From Rhodospirillales bacterium BBD 1991-14 (GTDB lineage: Bacteria; Pseudomonadota; Alphaproteobacteria; Kiloniellales; Kiloniellaceae), in assembly GCA_001657395.1 (NCBI GenBank), contig LYSY01000003.1, positions 372,001 to 436,000 on the forward strand: a DNA stretch of 64,000 nucleotides, in the 5' to 3' direction. Below are positions 18,776-27,448 of the stretch, piece after piece. The notes beneath the pieces are model-generated. The model saw only the letters and a list, made by a program, of their open reading frames with translations, had not been told where the DNA came from and made no database searches. The position numbers were made by a program, and so were the translations under genes. The number at the start of each line of letters is the position of its first letter. Position 1 is the first letter of the stretch.

Positions 18776-19939
18776 ATGGCCGCCGTCCCGGAACCCTCAC
18801 CCCTGCCGCCGGTGCCCCTCGTCGACCTGCAAAAGCAGATGGCCGCAATCGGCGAGACGATCCAACACCGCATGGCGGCCGTGCTCAGTGGCGGCGACTT
18901 CATTCTCGGCGGCGCCGTCGGCGCGTTGGAGACACGCCTGGCAAGCTATGCCGGCGTCGGCCACGCGATCGCCGTGGCCAATGGCACCGACGCGTTGCAG
19001 ATCGCGCTGATGGCCATGGGTGTGGGGCGGGGCGATGCGGTCTTCGTCCCAGCCTTCACCTTTGCCGCGACTGCCGGTGCCGTGGTCCTGGCCGGCGCCA
19101 CACCGGTCTTCATCGACATCGACGACACGACCCTGACGATGGACCCGCAGCACCTGGAAGACGCTATCGAGGCGGTCCGCAAAGCAGGAAAGCTGACGCC
19201 GCGCGCGGTGGTCCCCGTCGACCTCTTCGGCCGCCCGGCAGACTATCCGGCGATCCACGCGCTCGCACAGACAGCGGGCCTGCAGGTCCTTGCCGATGCG
19301 GCACAGAGCTTCGGGGCAATGCAGGGGAGCGGTCCGGCCGCGCGGCCGGTCGGCAGCCTGGCGCCGATCACCACCGTCAGCTTCTATCCCTCAAAGCCCT
19401 TGGGCTGCTTCGGCGACGGCGGCGCGATCCTCACCGACGACCCGGCCTTGGCGCAGCACTGCCGCCGGCTTCGCGGCCATGGCTTCGACGCGTCAGGCGA
19501 AGCCCGGGAGGTGGGCATGAACAGCCGCCTCGACAGCCTGCAGGCAGCGGTTCTGCTGGCAAAGCTGGATGTCTTCGACCGCGAGCTCGAGGCACGCGCG
19601 CAGGCCGCGGCCTGGTACGAAGCGCGCCTCCGCGGCCATCTACGCACGCCCGCCGGCCCGCCGGACGGGCGCTCTGCCTGGGCTGTCTACTGCGTCCGCG
19701 CGGCCCAGCGCGACCAACTGCGCGAGGCTTTGCGCGCAGCCGGGATCGCCAGCGCGATCTACTACGCCAAGCCGCTCCACCTGCATGCAGCCTATGCCGC
19801 CTACGGGGACGGAGCCGGATCGCTGCCGGTATCCGAAAGGGCCAGCGCCGAAGCGGTGGCGCTGCCCATGCACGGTTATCTGGATGAGCCCACGGTTACG
19901 AGGGTCTGCGACACCGTGATCGGCGCACTGCAGGCCTGA
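18776..19939 (+). CDS. gnnB: DegT/DnrJ/EryC1/StrS aminotransferase, GnnB-like
   Basis: A 387-residue PLP-dependent sugar aminotransferase. Family features: PLVDLQKQM at the start, GTDALQIALMAMGVGRGD, PVDLFGRPAD, DAAQSFGA, and the PLP lysine in VSFYPSKPLGCFGDGGA, then GMNSRLDSLQAAVL. Together with the preceding oxidoreductase it would convert UDP-GlcNAc to the 3-amino derivative. The two genes are separated by 2 bp and surely share a transcript. The convergent deacylase gene begins 24 bp after its stop. Confidence 0.78.
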   Translation: MAAVPEPSPLPPVPLVDLQKQMAAIGETIQHRMAAVLSGGDFILGGAVGALETRLASYAGVGHAIAVANGTDALQIALMAMGVGRGDAVFVPAFTFAATAGAVVLAGATPVFIDIDDTTLTMDPQHLEDAIEAVRKAGKLTPRAVVPVDLFGRPADYPAIHALAQTAGLQVLADAAQSFGAMQGSGPAARPVGSLAPITTVSFYPSKPLGCFGDGGAILTDDPALAQHCRRLRGHGFDASGEAREVGMNSRLDSLQAAVLLAKLDVFDRELEARAQAAAWYEARLRGHLRTPAGPPDGRSAWAVYCVRAAQRDQLREALRAAGIASAIYYAKPLHLHAAYAAYGDGAGSLPVSERASAEAVALPMHGYLDEPTVTRVCDTVIGALQA

Positions 19940-19963
19940 CGCCGCGCCTTAAGCCGGCTCCCC

Positions 19964-20941
19964 TTAGACAGCTTCGACGTAGCGGCCCAGCCTGACTGCA
20001 GAGGCGCCGGGGTTCAGGCGGCGGGATGGCATGATCAGAACGCAATCGTCGTAGGGCGTGGTCACCGGTTTGGCGCCGTCGTGGGCGATCACACTGCCGG
20101 CCTCCGGAATCACCTCCAGGCCTTTGTAGTCTTCGGCAAAGCTGAAGTCCTCGGTTTCGATGGTGACCGGGCCGGTCACCTCGATGAAGCGCTGCTGAGG
20201 CATCGTCACGCCGGCCAGTTCCTCTGCGGCGGCGGCCCAGTCCGGCGCCACTGTACCGGTCACCAGCAGAAACCGCAGGGCGGTGTGGATCGCCAGCGGG
20301 CCAGCCATCGCTTCCCAGTGCTGGCCGCATTCCATCAGCAGCGCGTTCTTCGGGCTGGCGGCCTCGGCGAAGCCTTCGTAGTCGCGCATGCGCTTGCCGG
20401 CGGCATGGCCGGCATCACTGACGACGATTTCCGGCAGGCCGACGTCGCGCGCCAGCTTCCGTCCCTTGGGCAACGGCCCCGCCATCATCAGCGGCGGCGT
20501 CTTGTGCTGCATGGAATGGATGTCCAGAAGAACGTCGACGCCATCCATATAGGGCCGCACGGTGCGGGCACGCCGCAACTCGACGGAGTCCCGCGACGGA
20601 TCGTCCAGCGTCCCGGCTGCCCAGAGACGGTTGAAGTCCTCGTCGACGAAGCGCGAGATCGTGGGATTCGCCGGATCGAAACTGTGATAGGCCTCCACGT
20701 TCATGAAGCCGAGCGAGAGTGAGCCCTTGGCCGGCTGCACGTTGTTGCGGAACAGCCAGTCGAGCGCGATGGCCCCGCAGATCTCGTTGCCGTGAACGAC
20801 AGCCGTGATCATCACGTGGGGGCCCGGCTCCGCCGCGTCGAAGCGGGTGATGTAGTCGATCCCGGTGTTGCCGGCGGCATAGGCAGAGATGTCCGGCGCT
20901 TCCAGTTCGATGGGGTAGCTGTCGGTCACGGGTTCGGGCAT
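19964..20941 (-). CDS. Succinylglutamate desuccinylase/aspartoacylase (AstE/AspA) family deacylase
   Basis: A 325-residue zinc-dependent amidohydrolase of the M14-like fold. Zinc ligands are visible in VVHGNEICGAIALDWL (H-x2-E) and LLDIHSMQHK (His); the catalytic glutamate is probably in LLMECGQHWEA. Members remove acyl groups from amino acids such as N-acetylaspartate or succinylglutamate. Start ATG at 20941 follows GAGGGAGCC. It lies 37 bp downstream of the M81 peptidase in the same direction, opposite a peptide ABC transporter. The exact acyl amino acid cannot be read. Confidence 0.85.
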   Translation of the reverse strand: MPEPVTDSYPIELEAPDISAYAAGNTGIDYITRFDAAEPGPHVMITAVVHGNEICGAIALDWLFRNNVQPAKGSLSLGFMNVEAYHSFDPANPTISRFVDEDFNRLWAAGTLDDPSRDSVELRRARTVRPYMDGVDVLLDIHSMQHKTPPLMMAGPLPKGRKLARDVGLPEIVVSDAGHAAGKRMRDYEGFAEAASPKNALLMECGQHWEAMAGPLAIHTALRFLLVTGTVAPDWAAAAEELAGVTMPQQRFIEVTGPVTIETEDFSFAEDYKGLEVIPEAGSVIAHDGAKPVTTPYDDCVLIMPSRRLNPGASAVRLGRYVEAV

Positions 20942-20978
20942 TGCAGGCTCCCTCTGCGGGTTTTCTCGGTTGGATGGA

Positions 20979-22511
20979 TTATGCGGACGGATGGATGGGC
21001 CCACCCCGACGGTCAGGATGGGGCGCACGCGCTTCGCGCACCAGCGGATAAATCCCGGCCGGCAGGTGACGGTAAGGCAGGCGGCTGAGGTCGGCGGTGC
21101 CCCAGTCCGGCGTGTCGACGATGACGATGGACGCGGCCAGGGGCTCGAAGACGGCGCGGAAATGGGTTTTGGAGCGCAGCAGCAGGACGTCGAGCTCGGC
21201 AAAGTCGATGCCGAATTGCTCCAGGGCGTCGAGATCGATGGCGGAGGTGCAGACGGAAACGACCGAAACCGTATGCCGGCCGATGCGCAGCAGCGCCGCC
21301 GGACCAAGGTCGATCTGCCGCCCCCGGCGCATCGGCCCGGTTCCGGCGAACCGCTTCTCGCCTACCCAGAGGACTTCTGCCTCGACGGAGAGAGGACCGC
21401 CCGCCCGCTCCCCGGTGTTGCGGCCGAGCACCAGAGACACGCGTGCACCGACGCCGGCGGCGCCGGCTGCCTCGACCGCTGCCGGGTCCCAGAAGTAAGG
21501 ACAGTGGACCGCAAGCGCCGGGGCTTCGCTCAACAAACGCCGCAGACACCAGGTCGAGTTGTTCAGCCGATCCGCATGCTCCAGCACCACAACGGGGCGG
21601 TCGGCCCGCAACGCCTGCCGTGAAGCCACCGCAATGCCGTCGCTCAGACCGTGCACCATGTCCTCGTGCAGCAGGGCGGCACGGTGGCGCCAGATCTCCG
21701 CCGCCAAGCTCTCCGCTTCGCGCTGCGCCAGGGCCTTGTCGCCGTCAGCGACCACGGCCACGGAAAAGCCGATGTCCGGGGTATCGGCATAGGCGAAGCC
21801 GCAGAAGAGCGAGGCATCGATGATGCCCGGCACCTCCTCCGGAAGCGCCAGAGACCGCGCCACGAGGTCGGAAAGCGGGGCCAGCGCCGTGGCGGTAAAG
21901 ATGCTCGGCAGAACCAGAGGCACCTTCACCAGAGCCAGTTGCGGGTCGGCGCGCCCTTCCAGTTTCGCCAGCAGGCAGCGCGCGGCCCGCATCCCGGTTT
22001 CCGCCATGTCGACATGCGGCGAGAAGTGAAACCCGAAGAGCGCGTCGCAAAGTGCCGCGCTGCGGGGCGAAAGGTTGGCGTGGAGATCGAAGGCGACCAT
22101 CACCGGCAGGTCCGGGCCGAGTTGTGCCCGCAAGGCCTCCAGCAGGTCGCCTTCCGGATCGGGACGCGCCGGCGTCGTCATGGCCCCGTGCAGAAACAGC
22201 AGGACGCCGTCGAGCGTGCCGGCGTCCGCCAGCCGCTGCAGAAGCTCGTCGCGAAACCGTTCGAAGGCGGCGTCGCTCGCCGGCCCCGCCGCCGAGCAGT
22301 CGCTGTGCACTAAGGGAACCGCCTGCGCGCCGCCGGCCTCAAGCCCCGCCAGAAAGCCGCCGGCCACGCTTGCGGTTCCCGACAGCGCATCGATCAGGTC
22401 ACCGCCGCGCCGTGCCTCGCGCTCGAAGTCTTCGACGCCGGTTTGCTGCGGCAGGAAGGAGACAGACTCCAGCGCGAAACCGCCGACGGCGACACGCAGC
22501 CCGGTACTCAT
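20979..22511 (-). CDS. M81 family (MlrC-like) metallopeptidase
   Basis: A 510-residue protein with the N-terminal M81 metallopeptidase domain and the C-terminal MlrC domain. Landmarks: GGFALESVSFLPQQT, LLFLHGAMTT, MVAFDLHANLS and FHFSPHVDMAETGMRAA (metal-site residues), then SVCTSAIDLDALEQFGIDF and DTPDWGTADLSRLPYRHLPAGIYPL near the end. MlrC cleaves linear microcystin peptides, but most relatives are in bacteria with no microcystin pathway. No Shine-Dalgarno precedes the ATG; instead the start overlaps a chain of short stop/start frames running back to the LysR stop, so translation is probably coupled. Confidence 0.88.
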   Translation of the reverse strand: MSTGLRVAVGGFALESVSFLPQQTGVEDFEREARRGGDLIDALSGTASVAGGFLAGLEAGGAQAVPLVHSDCSAAGPASDAAFERFRDELLQRLADAGTLDGVLLFLHGAMTTPARPDPEGDLLEALRAQLGPDLPVMVAFDLHANLSPRSAALCDALFGFHFSPHVDMAETGMRAARCLLAKLEGRADPQLALVKVPLVLPSIFTATALAPLSDLVARSLALPEEVPGIIDASLFCGFAYADTPDIGFSVAVVADGDKALAQREAESLAAEIWRHRAALLHEDMVHGLSDGIAVASRQALRADRPVVVLEHADRLNNSTWCLRRLLSEAPALAVHCPYFWDPAAVEAAGAAGVGARVSLVLGRNTGERAGGPLSVEAEVLWVGEKRFAGTGPMRRGRQIDLGPAALLRIGRHTVSVVSVCTSAIDLDALEQFGIDFAELDVLLLRSKTHFRAVFEPLAASIVIVDTPDWGTADLSRLPYRHLPAGIYPLVREARAPHPDRRGGPIHPSA

Positions 22512-22562
22512 GACGGGACAGGTCTCATGACGGGACAGTACTCATGCCAGGAAAGGGCTCAT
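22508..22562 (-). repeat. 17-bp-period tandem repeat of an ATGA stop/start junction
   Basis: Four ATGA overlaps occur at exact 17-bp spacing (ATGs at 22562, 22545, 22528 and 22511, minus strand). The first overlaps the LysR stop and the last is the M81 start. Between them lie three 6-residue frames, MSPFLA, MSTVPS and MRPVPS, each ending in the TGA that overlaps the next ATG. The unit CTGTCCCGTCATGAG is nearly identical in the last two copies and diverged in the first. Confidence 0.9.
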
Positions 22563-23512
22563 GACGGCTCGCCGAGGTAGAGATCGGGCATGGTTTCGGC
22601 CAGATAGCGGCGGGTCGTGGCGATCAGCTGCTCCGCCGGGCGGGAGAAACCGCGGTCGGCCAGGTGCAGCACACCGTAGCGGTTCACCAGGCGCGGATAG
22701 AGCGGCCGCGCCACCAGGTCCGTGGGGCCGCTGCCACCCCAGGTGAGGGCATTGATGATGGCGACCCCTTCGCTGCTCCGCACGAGGTCGCAGATGGTGC
22801 GCGAGAGATTGGTCTCGGCACGCAGGCGAAAGGGTACGCCGGCGCGTCTGAACAACTGTTCGATCCGGTGCCGCGAGGAATAGCGGCGTGTCATGGTTAT
22901 CAGCGGCACTTCGGCCAGGTCCTCGGCACGGATCGACCGCTTGGCGGCCAGACGGTGGTTCGGCGGCAGCACGACCACACTGTGGGTTTCGACCAGGGGG
23001 ATCGTATCGACGCCGGGATGGGTGTCCAACAGCGATGCAAAGGCCAGTTCCACCTGGTCGCGCAGCAGCCAGTCGATCATGGTGTCTGTCAGGCCGTTCT
23101 CCAGCGTCAGCACCAGATGCGGATGATTGGCGAGAAAGCCCCCGATCAAGCCGTGCAGAACGCCCTCATAGAGCATCGGTGTGACGCCGACCCTGAGGCG
23201 GCCGACGCCGTGGCGGCGCACATCCTCGGCCGAGCGCCTGACCCGTTCGATGCCGTCAAGCGCACGGCCGACATCGACGGAAAGGCGATGGGCCTCCGGC
23301 GTCGGCGTGAGCTTTCCCTTGGCGCGATTGAACAGGGAGACACCCAACTCAGCCTCGAACTGCTTGAGCAGCCGGCTGACCGCGGGTTGAGTCACCCCCA
23401 GATGGCGGGCCGCCGCGCTGACGGAGCCGGCGTCCATGACCGCATGGAAGGCCTCCATCATACGGGCCGTCGGCTGTCCCCTGTTGCCCGCCGGCCTTTG
23501 CGATTCAAGCAT
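22559..23512 (-). CDS. LysR family transcriptional regulator of the peptide/amide locus
   Basis: A 317-residue LTTR: HTH in MMEAFHAVMDAGSVSAAARHLGVTQPAVSRLLKQFE and an effector domain. The HTH with VSRLLKQFEAELGVSLF is near NocR/OccR-like opine regulators, so a small amino-acid conjugate may be the inducer (inference). I chose the ATG at 23512; an ATG at 23521 overlaps the candidate operator. It is cotranscribed with the M81 and deacylase genes and divergent from the ABC transporter, which it most likely regulates. Confidence 0.88.
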   Translation of the reverse strand: MLESQRPAGNRGQPTARMMEAFHAVMDAGSVSAAARHLGVTQPAVSRLLKQFEAELGVSLFNRAKGKLTPTPEAHRLSVDVGRALDGIERVRRSAEDVRRHGVGRLRVGVTPMLYEGVLHGLIGGFLANHPHLVLTLENGLTDTMIDWLLRDQVELAFASLLDTHPGVDTIPLVETHSVVVLPPNHRLAAKRSIRAEDLAEVPLITMTRRYSSRHRIEQLFRRAGVPFRLRAETNLSRTICDLVRSSEGVAIINALTWGGSGPTDLVARPLYPRLVNRYGVLHLADRGFSRPAEQLIATTRRYLAETMPDLYLGEPS

Positions 23513-23519
23513 GGTGATC

Positions 23520-23534
23520 ATAACATTCTGTTAT
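23520..23534. promoter_or_regulatory. Inverted repeat ATAAC-N5-GTTAT, candidate LysR operator
   Basis: ATAACATTCTGTTAT is a perfect 5-bp inverted repeat in the LTTR format, directly before the LysR start and in the divergent region shared with the transporter genes. The whole 316-bp gap (23513-23828) holds no other gene. Confidence 0.5.
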
Positions 23535-23603
23535 ATGAAAAACCGCCCAAATGGCTTGCTTTTCCTAAGGCTGCGCCACCTGTCCGCCAGAGGTGATTTC
23601 GCT

Positions 23604-23632
23604 TTGACAGCAAGACTAGACGCTCCCATTAT
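23604..23632 (+). promoter_or_regulatory. Candidate promoter for the peptide transporter operon
   Basis: A perfect TTGACA (23604-23609) is followed after 17 bp by CATTAT (23627-23632). This leaves a leader of about 190 nt before the binding-protein start, in which no clear structure was found. Confidence 0.4.
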
Positions 23633-23828
23633 ACCCGGCAAGGTTCCGCCGTCGAGGGCCGGGTGGCCTGCGCTACACCGGCCGGCGATTGGTAAGGAGC
23701 CGTGATAAACCGCCCTGCACGCCCGAATTTGGGCACTGAGGGTCACACAGGAACAGGCGCAAAGCCATCAATGCGGACGCTTAGCCTTTCTGCCGCGTCT
23801 TGAGGCTACGTCTATGGGGAACGAATTC

Positions 23829-25433
23829 ATGCGAAAGAGCACTCTGCTGTGTGCGGTGTCGCTGGCCGCCGTTCTGGCCACGCCGGTCGCCGCGCAGGAA
23901 CTGACCATCGGGCTGTCGTCGGAGCCTTCGGCGCTGGACCCGCACTATCACAACCTTGGTCCCAACAACGCCATGCGGCGCCATACGTACGATTCGCTGG
24001 TGTTGCAGGACGAGAAGCAGCAACTGCAGCCGGCCCTGGCGACCTCCTGGAAGCCCGTTGACGACACGACCTGGGAGTTCAAGCTGCGCGAAGGGGTCAC
24101 CTTCCACGATGGCTCGCCCTTCACTGCCAAGGACGTGGTCTTCACCGTCTGCCGCATCCCGACCGTGGAAGACAGCCCCTCGTCCTTCACCGTCTATACC
24201 AAGGCGATCACGGACATGCAGATCAAGGACTCCCATACCTTGATCCTGAAGACCGCCAAACCCTATCCGCTTCTGCCGGTCGAGGTGTCGACCTGGGGCG
24301 TGCTCTCGGCCACGGCCAACGGCGTGACCGGCGACATCGGCTTCAGCCCGGACGGCTGCACCGGTATCGACTCCTACCCGAAGACCCAGGCTTTCAACGA
24401 CGGCTCCAAGGCCTTCGGCACCGGGCCCTTCAAGTTCAAGGAGTTCACCCGCGGCGAAAAGATCGTCCTGGAGCGCAACGAGGATTACTGGGGCACCAAG
24501 CCGCACTGGCAGACGGTGACATTCCGGCCCATCACCAGCAACGGCCCGCGGGTCGCCGCTCTTCTGGCCGGCGACGTCGACATGATCGACAAGCCGCCGC
24601 TCCAGGACCTCGAGCGCATCAAGAGCGAGGGCTTCGAGGTTGCCCAGGGCCTCTCCAACCGGGTGATCTACCTGCACTTCGATCACGAGCAGGAGCCGAC
24701 CCCGGGCATCGACGGCACGGACGGCAAGAACCCCTTCAAGGATGCGCGCGTGCGCGAGGCCGTCTCCAAGGCGATCAATCGCGAGGCCATTGTGGCCCGC
24801 ATCATGGGCGGCGTGGCCGTGCCGGCGGGCGAACTGCTGCCGCAGGGCATGTTCGGCTCCACGCCGGGCGCCGTGCACGACAGCTATGACCCTGACGCGG
24901 CCAAGAAGCTGCTGGCCGAGGCCGGCTATGGCGACGGCTTCAAGCTGGTCCTGGGCTCGCCCAACGACCGCTACATCAACGATGCGCAGATCGCCCAGGC
25001 GGTGGCCCAGATGCTGACCCGTGTCGGCATCGAGACCGAGGTCGACGCCATGACCAAGAGCACCTTCTTCGCCCGGCGGAACAAGTACGAGTTCAGCCTC
25101 TACATGGCGGGCTGGGGCTCGGGCACCGGTGAGATGTCCTCGCCGCTGCGCGCCCTGGTGGCGACCCGCGACAAGGACAAGGGCATGGGCGGCACCAACC
25201 GCGGCCGCTACTCCGATGCGGAGCTCGATGCCATGATCGAGGAAGCGCTGGCCACCGTCGACGACGACAAGCGCGAGTCGATCCTGCGCCAGGCGAGCCA
25301 GAAGGCGATGGAGAACTACGCCATTCTGCCGCTGCACTACGAAGTGACGCCCTGGGCTTACCGCGAAGGGCTGAGCTACACGCCGCGGACCGATCAGTAC
25401 ACCATTGCCACGGGCGTGAAGCCCGCCGGCTAA
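23829..25433 (+). CDS. Peptide/opine-type ABC transporter substrate-binding protein
   Basis: A 534-residue periplasmic SBP_bac_5 protein. Signal peptide 1-23 (VLATPVAAQE). Family features: SEPSALDPHYHN, WEFKLREGVTFHDGSPFTAKDV, FGTGPFKFKEF, ARVREAVSKAINREAI and ILPLHYEVTPWAYREGL. I chose ATG 23829 over 23814 because GGGGAA lies at a good distance and it starts the signal peptide. It is the first gene of a five-gene transporter set followed by an amidohydrolase. Ligand probably a short peptide or acyl amino acid. Confidence 0.93.
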   Translation: MRKSTLLCAVSLAAVLATPVAAQELTIGLSSEPSALDPHYHNLGPNNAMRRHTYDSLVLQDEKQQLQPALATSWKPVDDTTWEFKLREGVTFHDGSPFTAKDVVFTVCRIPTVEDSPSSFTVYTKAITDMQIKDSHTLILKTAKPYPLLPVEVSTWGVLSATANGVTGDIGFSPDGCTGIDSYPKTQAFNDGSKAFGTGPFKFKEFTRGEKIVLERNEDYWGTKPHWQTVTFRPITSNGPRVAALLAGDVDMIDKPPLQDLERIKSEGFEVAQGLSNRVIYLHFDHEQEPTPGIDGTDGKNPFKDARVREAVSKAINREAIVARIMGGVAVPAGELLPQGMFGSTPGAVHDSYDPDAAKKLLAEAGYGDGFKLVLGSPNDRYINDAQIAQAVAQMLTRVGIETEVDAMTKSTFFARRNKYEFSLYMAGWGSGTGEMSSPLRALVATRDKDKGMGGTNRGRYSDAELDAMIEEALATVDDDKRESILRQASQKAMENYAILPLHYEVTPWAYREGLSYTPRTDQYTIATGVKPAG

Positions 25434-25525
25434 GGCTTTGCAGGGCCGCAGGGGGCGGGGCGTCAAGGCCCGCCCCCTACGATCCTTTTGCGCCACGGAA
25501 CAGGTCCCATTAGGGGGCAGCGCCG

Positions 25526-26503
25526 ATGCTGGTTTATTTTCTTCGCCGCCTGGGCCAGAGCCTCTTCGTGATCGCCGCCATGGCGGTGCTGGTCTTCATC
25601 GGCGTCTACGCGATCGGCAATCCGATCGACATGATGATCTCGCCGGACGCGGACCAGGCGGAGATGGAGGCGGCGATTGCCCGCCTCGGGCTCGACAAGC
25701 CGCTCTGGGAACAGTTCTACATCTTCGTCATCAACGCGCTTCAGGGTGATCTGGGCAACAGCTTCGTCTACGCGACGCCGGCTGTCGAACTGATCCTCTC
25801 CAAGCTGCCGGCGACCCTGGAACTGGCCTTTCTGGCGCTGCTCTTCGCCATCTTCCTGGGCGTACCGCTCGGCATGATCGCCGGGCTCAGACCGAATTCC
25901 CTCGCCGGCAAGACCATCATGACCGGCTCTATCATGGGCTTCAGCCTGCCGAACTTCTGGCAGGGCATGATGTTGATCCTGCTGTTTGCGGTGATCCTGC
26001 GGTGGCTCCCGTCCACCGGCCGCGGCGATACCGTCGACGTCCTCGGCGTGCCGGTCTCTTTCCTGACCTGGGACGGGTTGTCCCACATGCTGCTGCCGGC
26101 CATCAACCTGGCGCTCTTCAAGACCTCGCTGGTGATCCGCCTGGCCCGCGCCGGCACCCGCGAGGTCATGCTGCAGGACTACGTGAAGTTCGCCCGCGCC
26201 AAGGGGCTCTCCGAGCGCCGCATCGTGCTGGTGCACATCGCCAAGAACATCATGATCCCGGTGGTGACGATCCTGGGCCTGGAGCTGGGCAGCATGATCG
26301 CCTTTGCCGTGGTCACCGAGACCGTCTTCGCCTGGCCGGGCATGGGCAAGCTGCTGATCGACTCGATCCAGGCGCTCGACCGGCCCGTCGTCGTGGCCTA
26401 TCTGATGCTCACGGTCTTCATCTTCATTCTCATCAACTTCGTGGTCGACATGCTCTACTGCGTGCTCGATCCGCGGGTGCGCCTTTCGGAGGCCAAGGCA
26501 TGA
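25526..26503 (+). CDS. ABC transporter permease, DppB-like
   Basis: A 325-residue inner-membrane permease of the DppB/OppB type with six predicted helices. Features: first helix MLVYFLRRLGQSLFVIAAM, the LATLELAF-like stretch LPATLELAFLALL, and the EAA loop TREVMLQDYVKFARAKGLSERRIVLVHIAKN that contacts the ATPases. Its stop overlaps the start of the next permease by 4 bp (ATGA). Confidence 0.94.
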   Translation: MLVYFLRRLGQSLFVIAAMAVLVFIGVYAIGNPIDMMISPDADQAEMEAAIARLGLDKPLWEQFYIFVINALQGDLGNSFVYATPAVELILSKLPATLELAFLALLFAIFLGVPLGMIAGLRPNSLAGKTIMTGSIMGFSLPNFWQGMMLILLFAVILRWLPSTGRGDTVDVLGVPVSFLTWDGLSHMLLPAINLALFKTSLVIRLARAGTREVMLQDYVKFARAKGLSERRIVLVHIAKNIMIPVVTILGLELGSMIAFAVVTETVFAWPGMGKLLIDSIQALDRPVVVAYLMLTVFIFILINFVVDMLYCVLDPRVRLSEAKA

Positions 26504-27441
26504 CCGACGCCGCCAAACCCACCGGCGTGCTCGCCGAGAACGAAGTCCTGACGCCGGGCCGCTGGCGCGGCTCCCCGGCCGCCCGCTTCGCCGCGGAGTT
26601 CGCCGCCAGCCCGGTCGCCGTCGCCTCCCTGGTGCTGGTGGTGTTCCTTGCACTGCTGGCGATCTTCGCCGACTTCATCACACCGCAGGACCCCTACGAC
26701 CTGCTGCAGCTCGATATCATGAACGGCGTTCTGGCGCCCGGCGAGACGACCTTCGACGGCAGCCAGACCTTCTGGCTGGGCACCGACCCGCAGGGACGTG
26801 ACATGCTCTCGGCCATCATCTACGGCCTGCGCATGAGCCTGGGCGTCGGCGCCATGAGCACGGCGATCGCGCTGACCATCGGCATGTCGCTGGGCGTGCT
26901 GGCCGCCTACTTCGGCGGCAAGGTCGATACCGTGATCATGCGTCTGGTGGACCTGCAGCTCTCCTTCCCCACCATCCTCATCGCGCTGATCCTGCTGGCC
27001 GCCCTGGGCAAGGGTGTCGACAAGGTGATCATCGCGCTGATCGCGATCCAGTGGGCCTACTATGCGCGCACGGTGCGCGGAACCGCGTTGGTCGAGCGCC
27101 GCAAGGAATACATCGAGGCCGCGACCTGTCTGGCCCTCTCCCACCGGCGCATCGTCTTCAACCACCTGCTGCCCAACTGCCTGCCGCCCCTCATCGTGGT
27201 GGCGACGGTGCAGGTGGCCAACGCCATCGCCCTGGAAGCCACCTTGAGCTTCCTGGGCCTCGGCGTGCCGATCACCGAGCCTTCCCTGGGTCTGCTGATC
27301 GCCAACGGCTACGAGTACATGCTCTCCGGCAAGTACTGGATCTCCTTCTTCCCGGGCATCGCCCTCCTGGTCACCATCGTTGCCATCAACCTTGTCGGCG
27401 ACCAGCTGCGCGACGTCCTGAACCCGAGGCTTCGACGGTGA
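26500..27441 (+). CDS. ABC transporter permease, DppC-like
   Basis: A 313-residue second permease with an N-terminal OppC_N-type segment. The family phrase WLGTDPQGRDMLSAIIYGLRMSL and the EAA loop EYIEAATCLALSHRRIVFNHLLPN are clear, followed by EATLSFLGLGVPITEPSLG. The ATG overlaps the upstream stop, so translation is coupled. Confidence 0.95.
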   Translation: MTDAAKPTGVLAENEVLTPGRWRGSPAARFAAEFAASPVAVASLVLVVFLALLAIFADFITPQDPYDLLQLDIMNGVLAPGETTFDGSQTFWLGTDPQGRDMLSAIIYGLRMSLGVGAMSTAIALTIGMSLGVLAAYFGGKVDTVIMRLVDLQLSFPTILIALILLAALGKGVDKVIIALIAIQWAYYARTVRGTALVERRKEYIEAATCLALSHRRIVFNHLLPNCLPPLIVVATVQVANAIALEATLSFLGLGVPITEPSLGLLIANGYEYMLSGKYWISFFPGIALLVTIVAINLVGDQLRDVLNPRLRR

Positions 27442-27448
27442 GCGGCCG

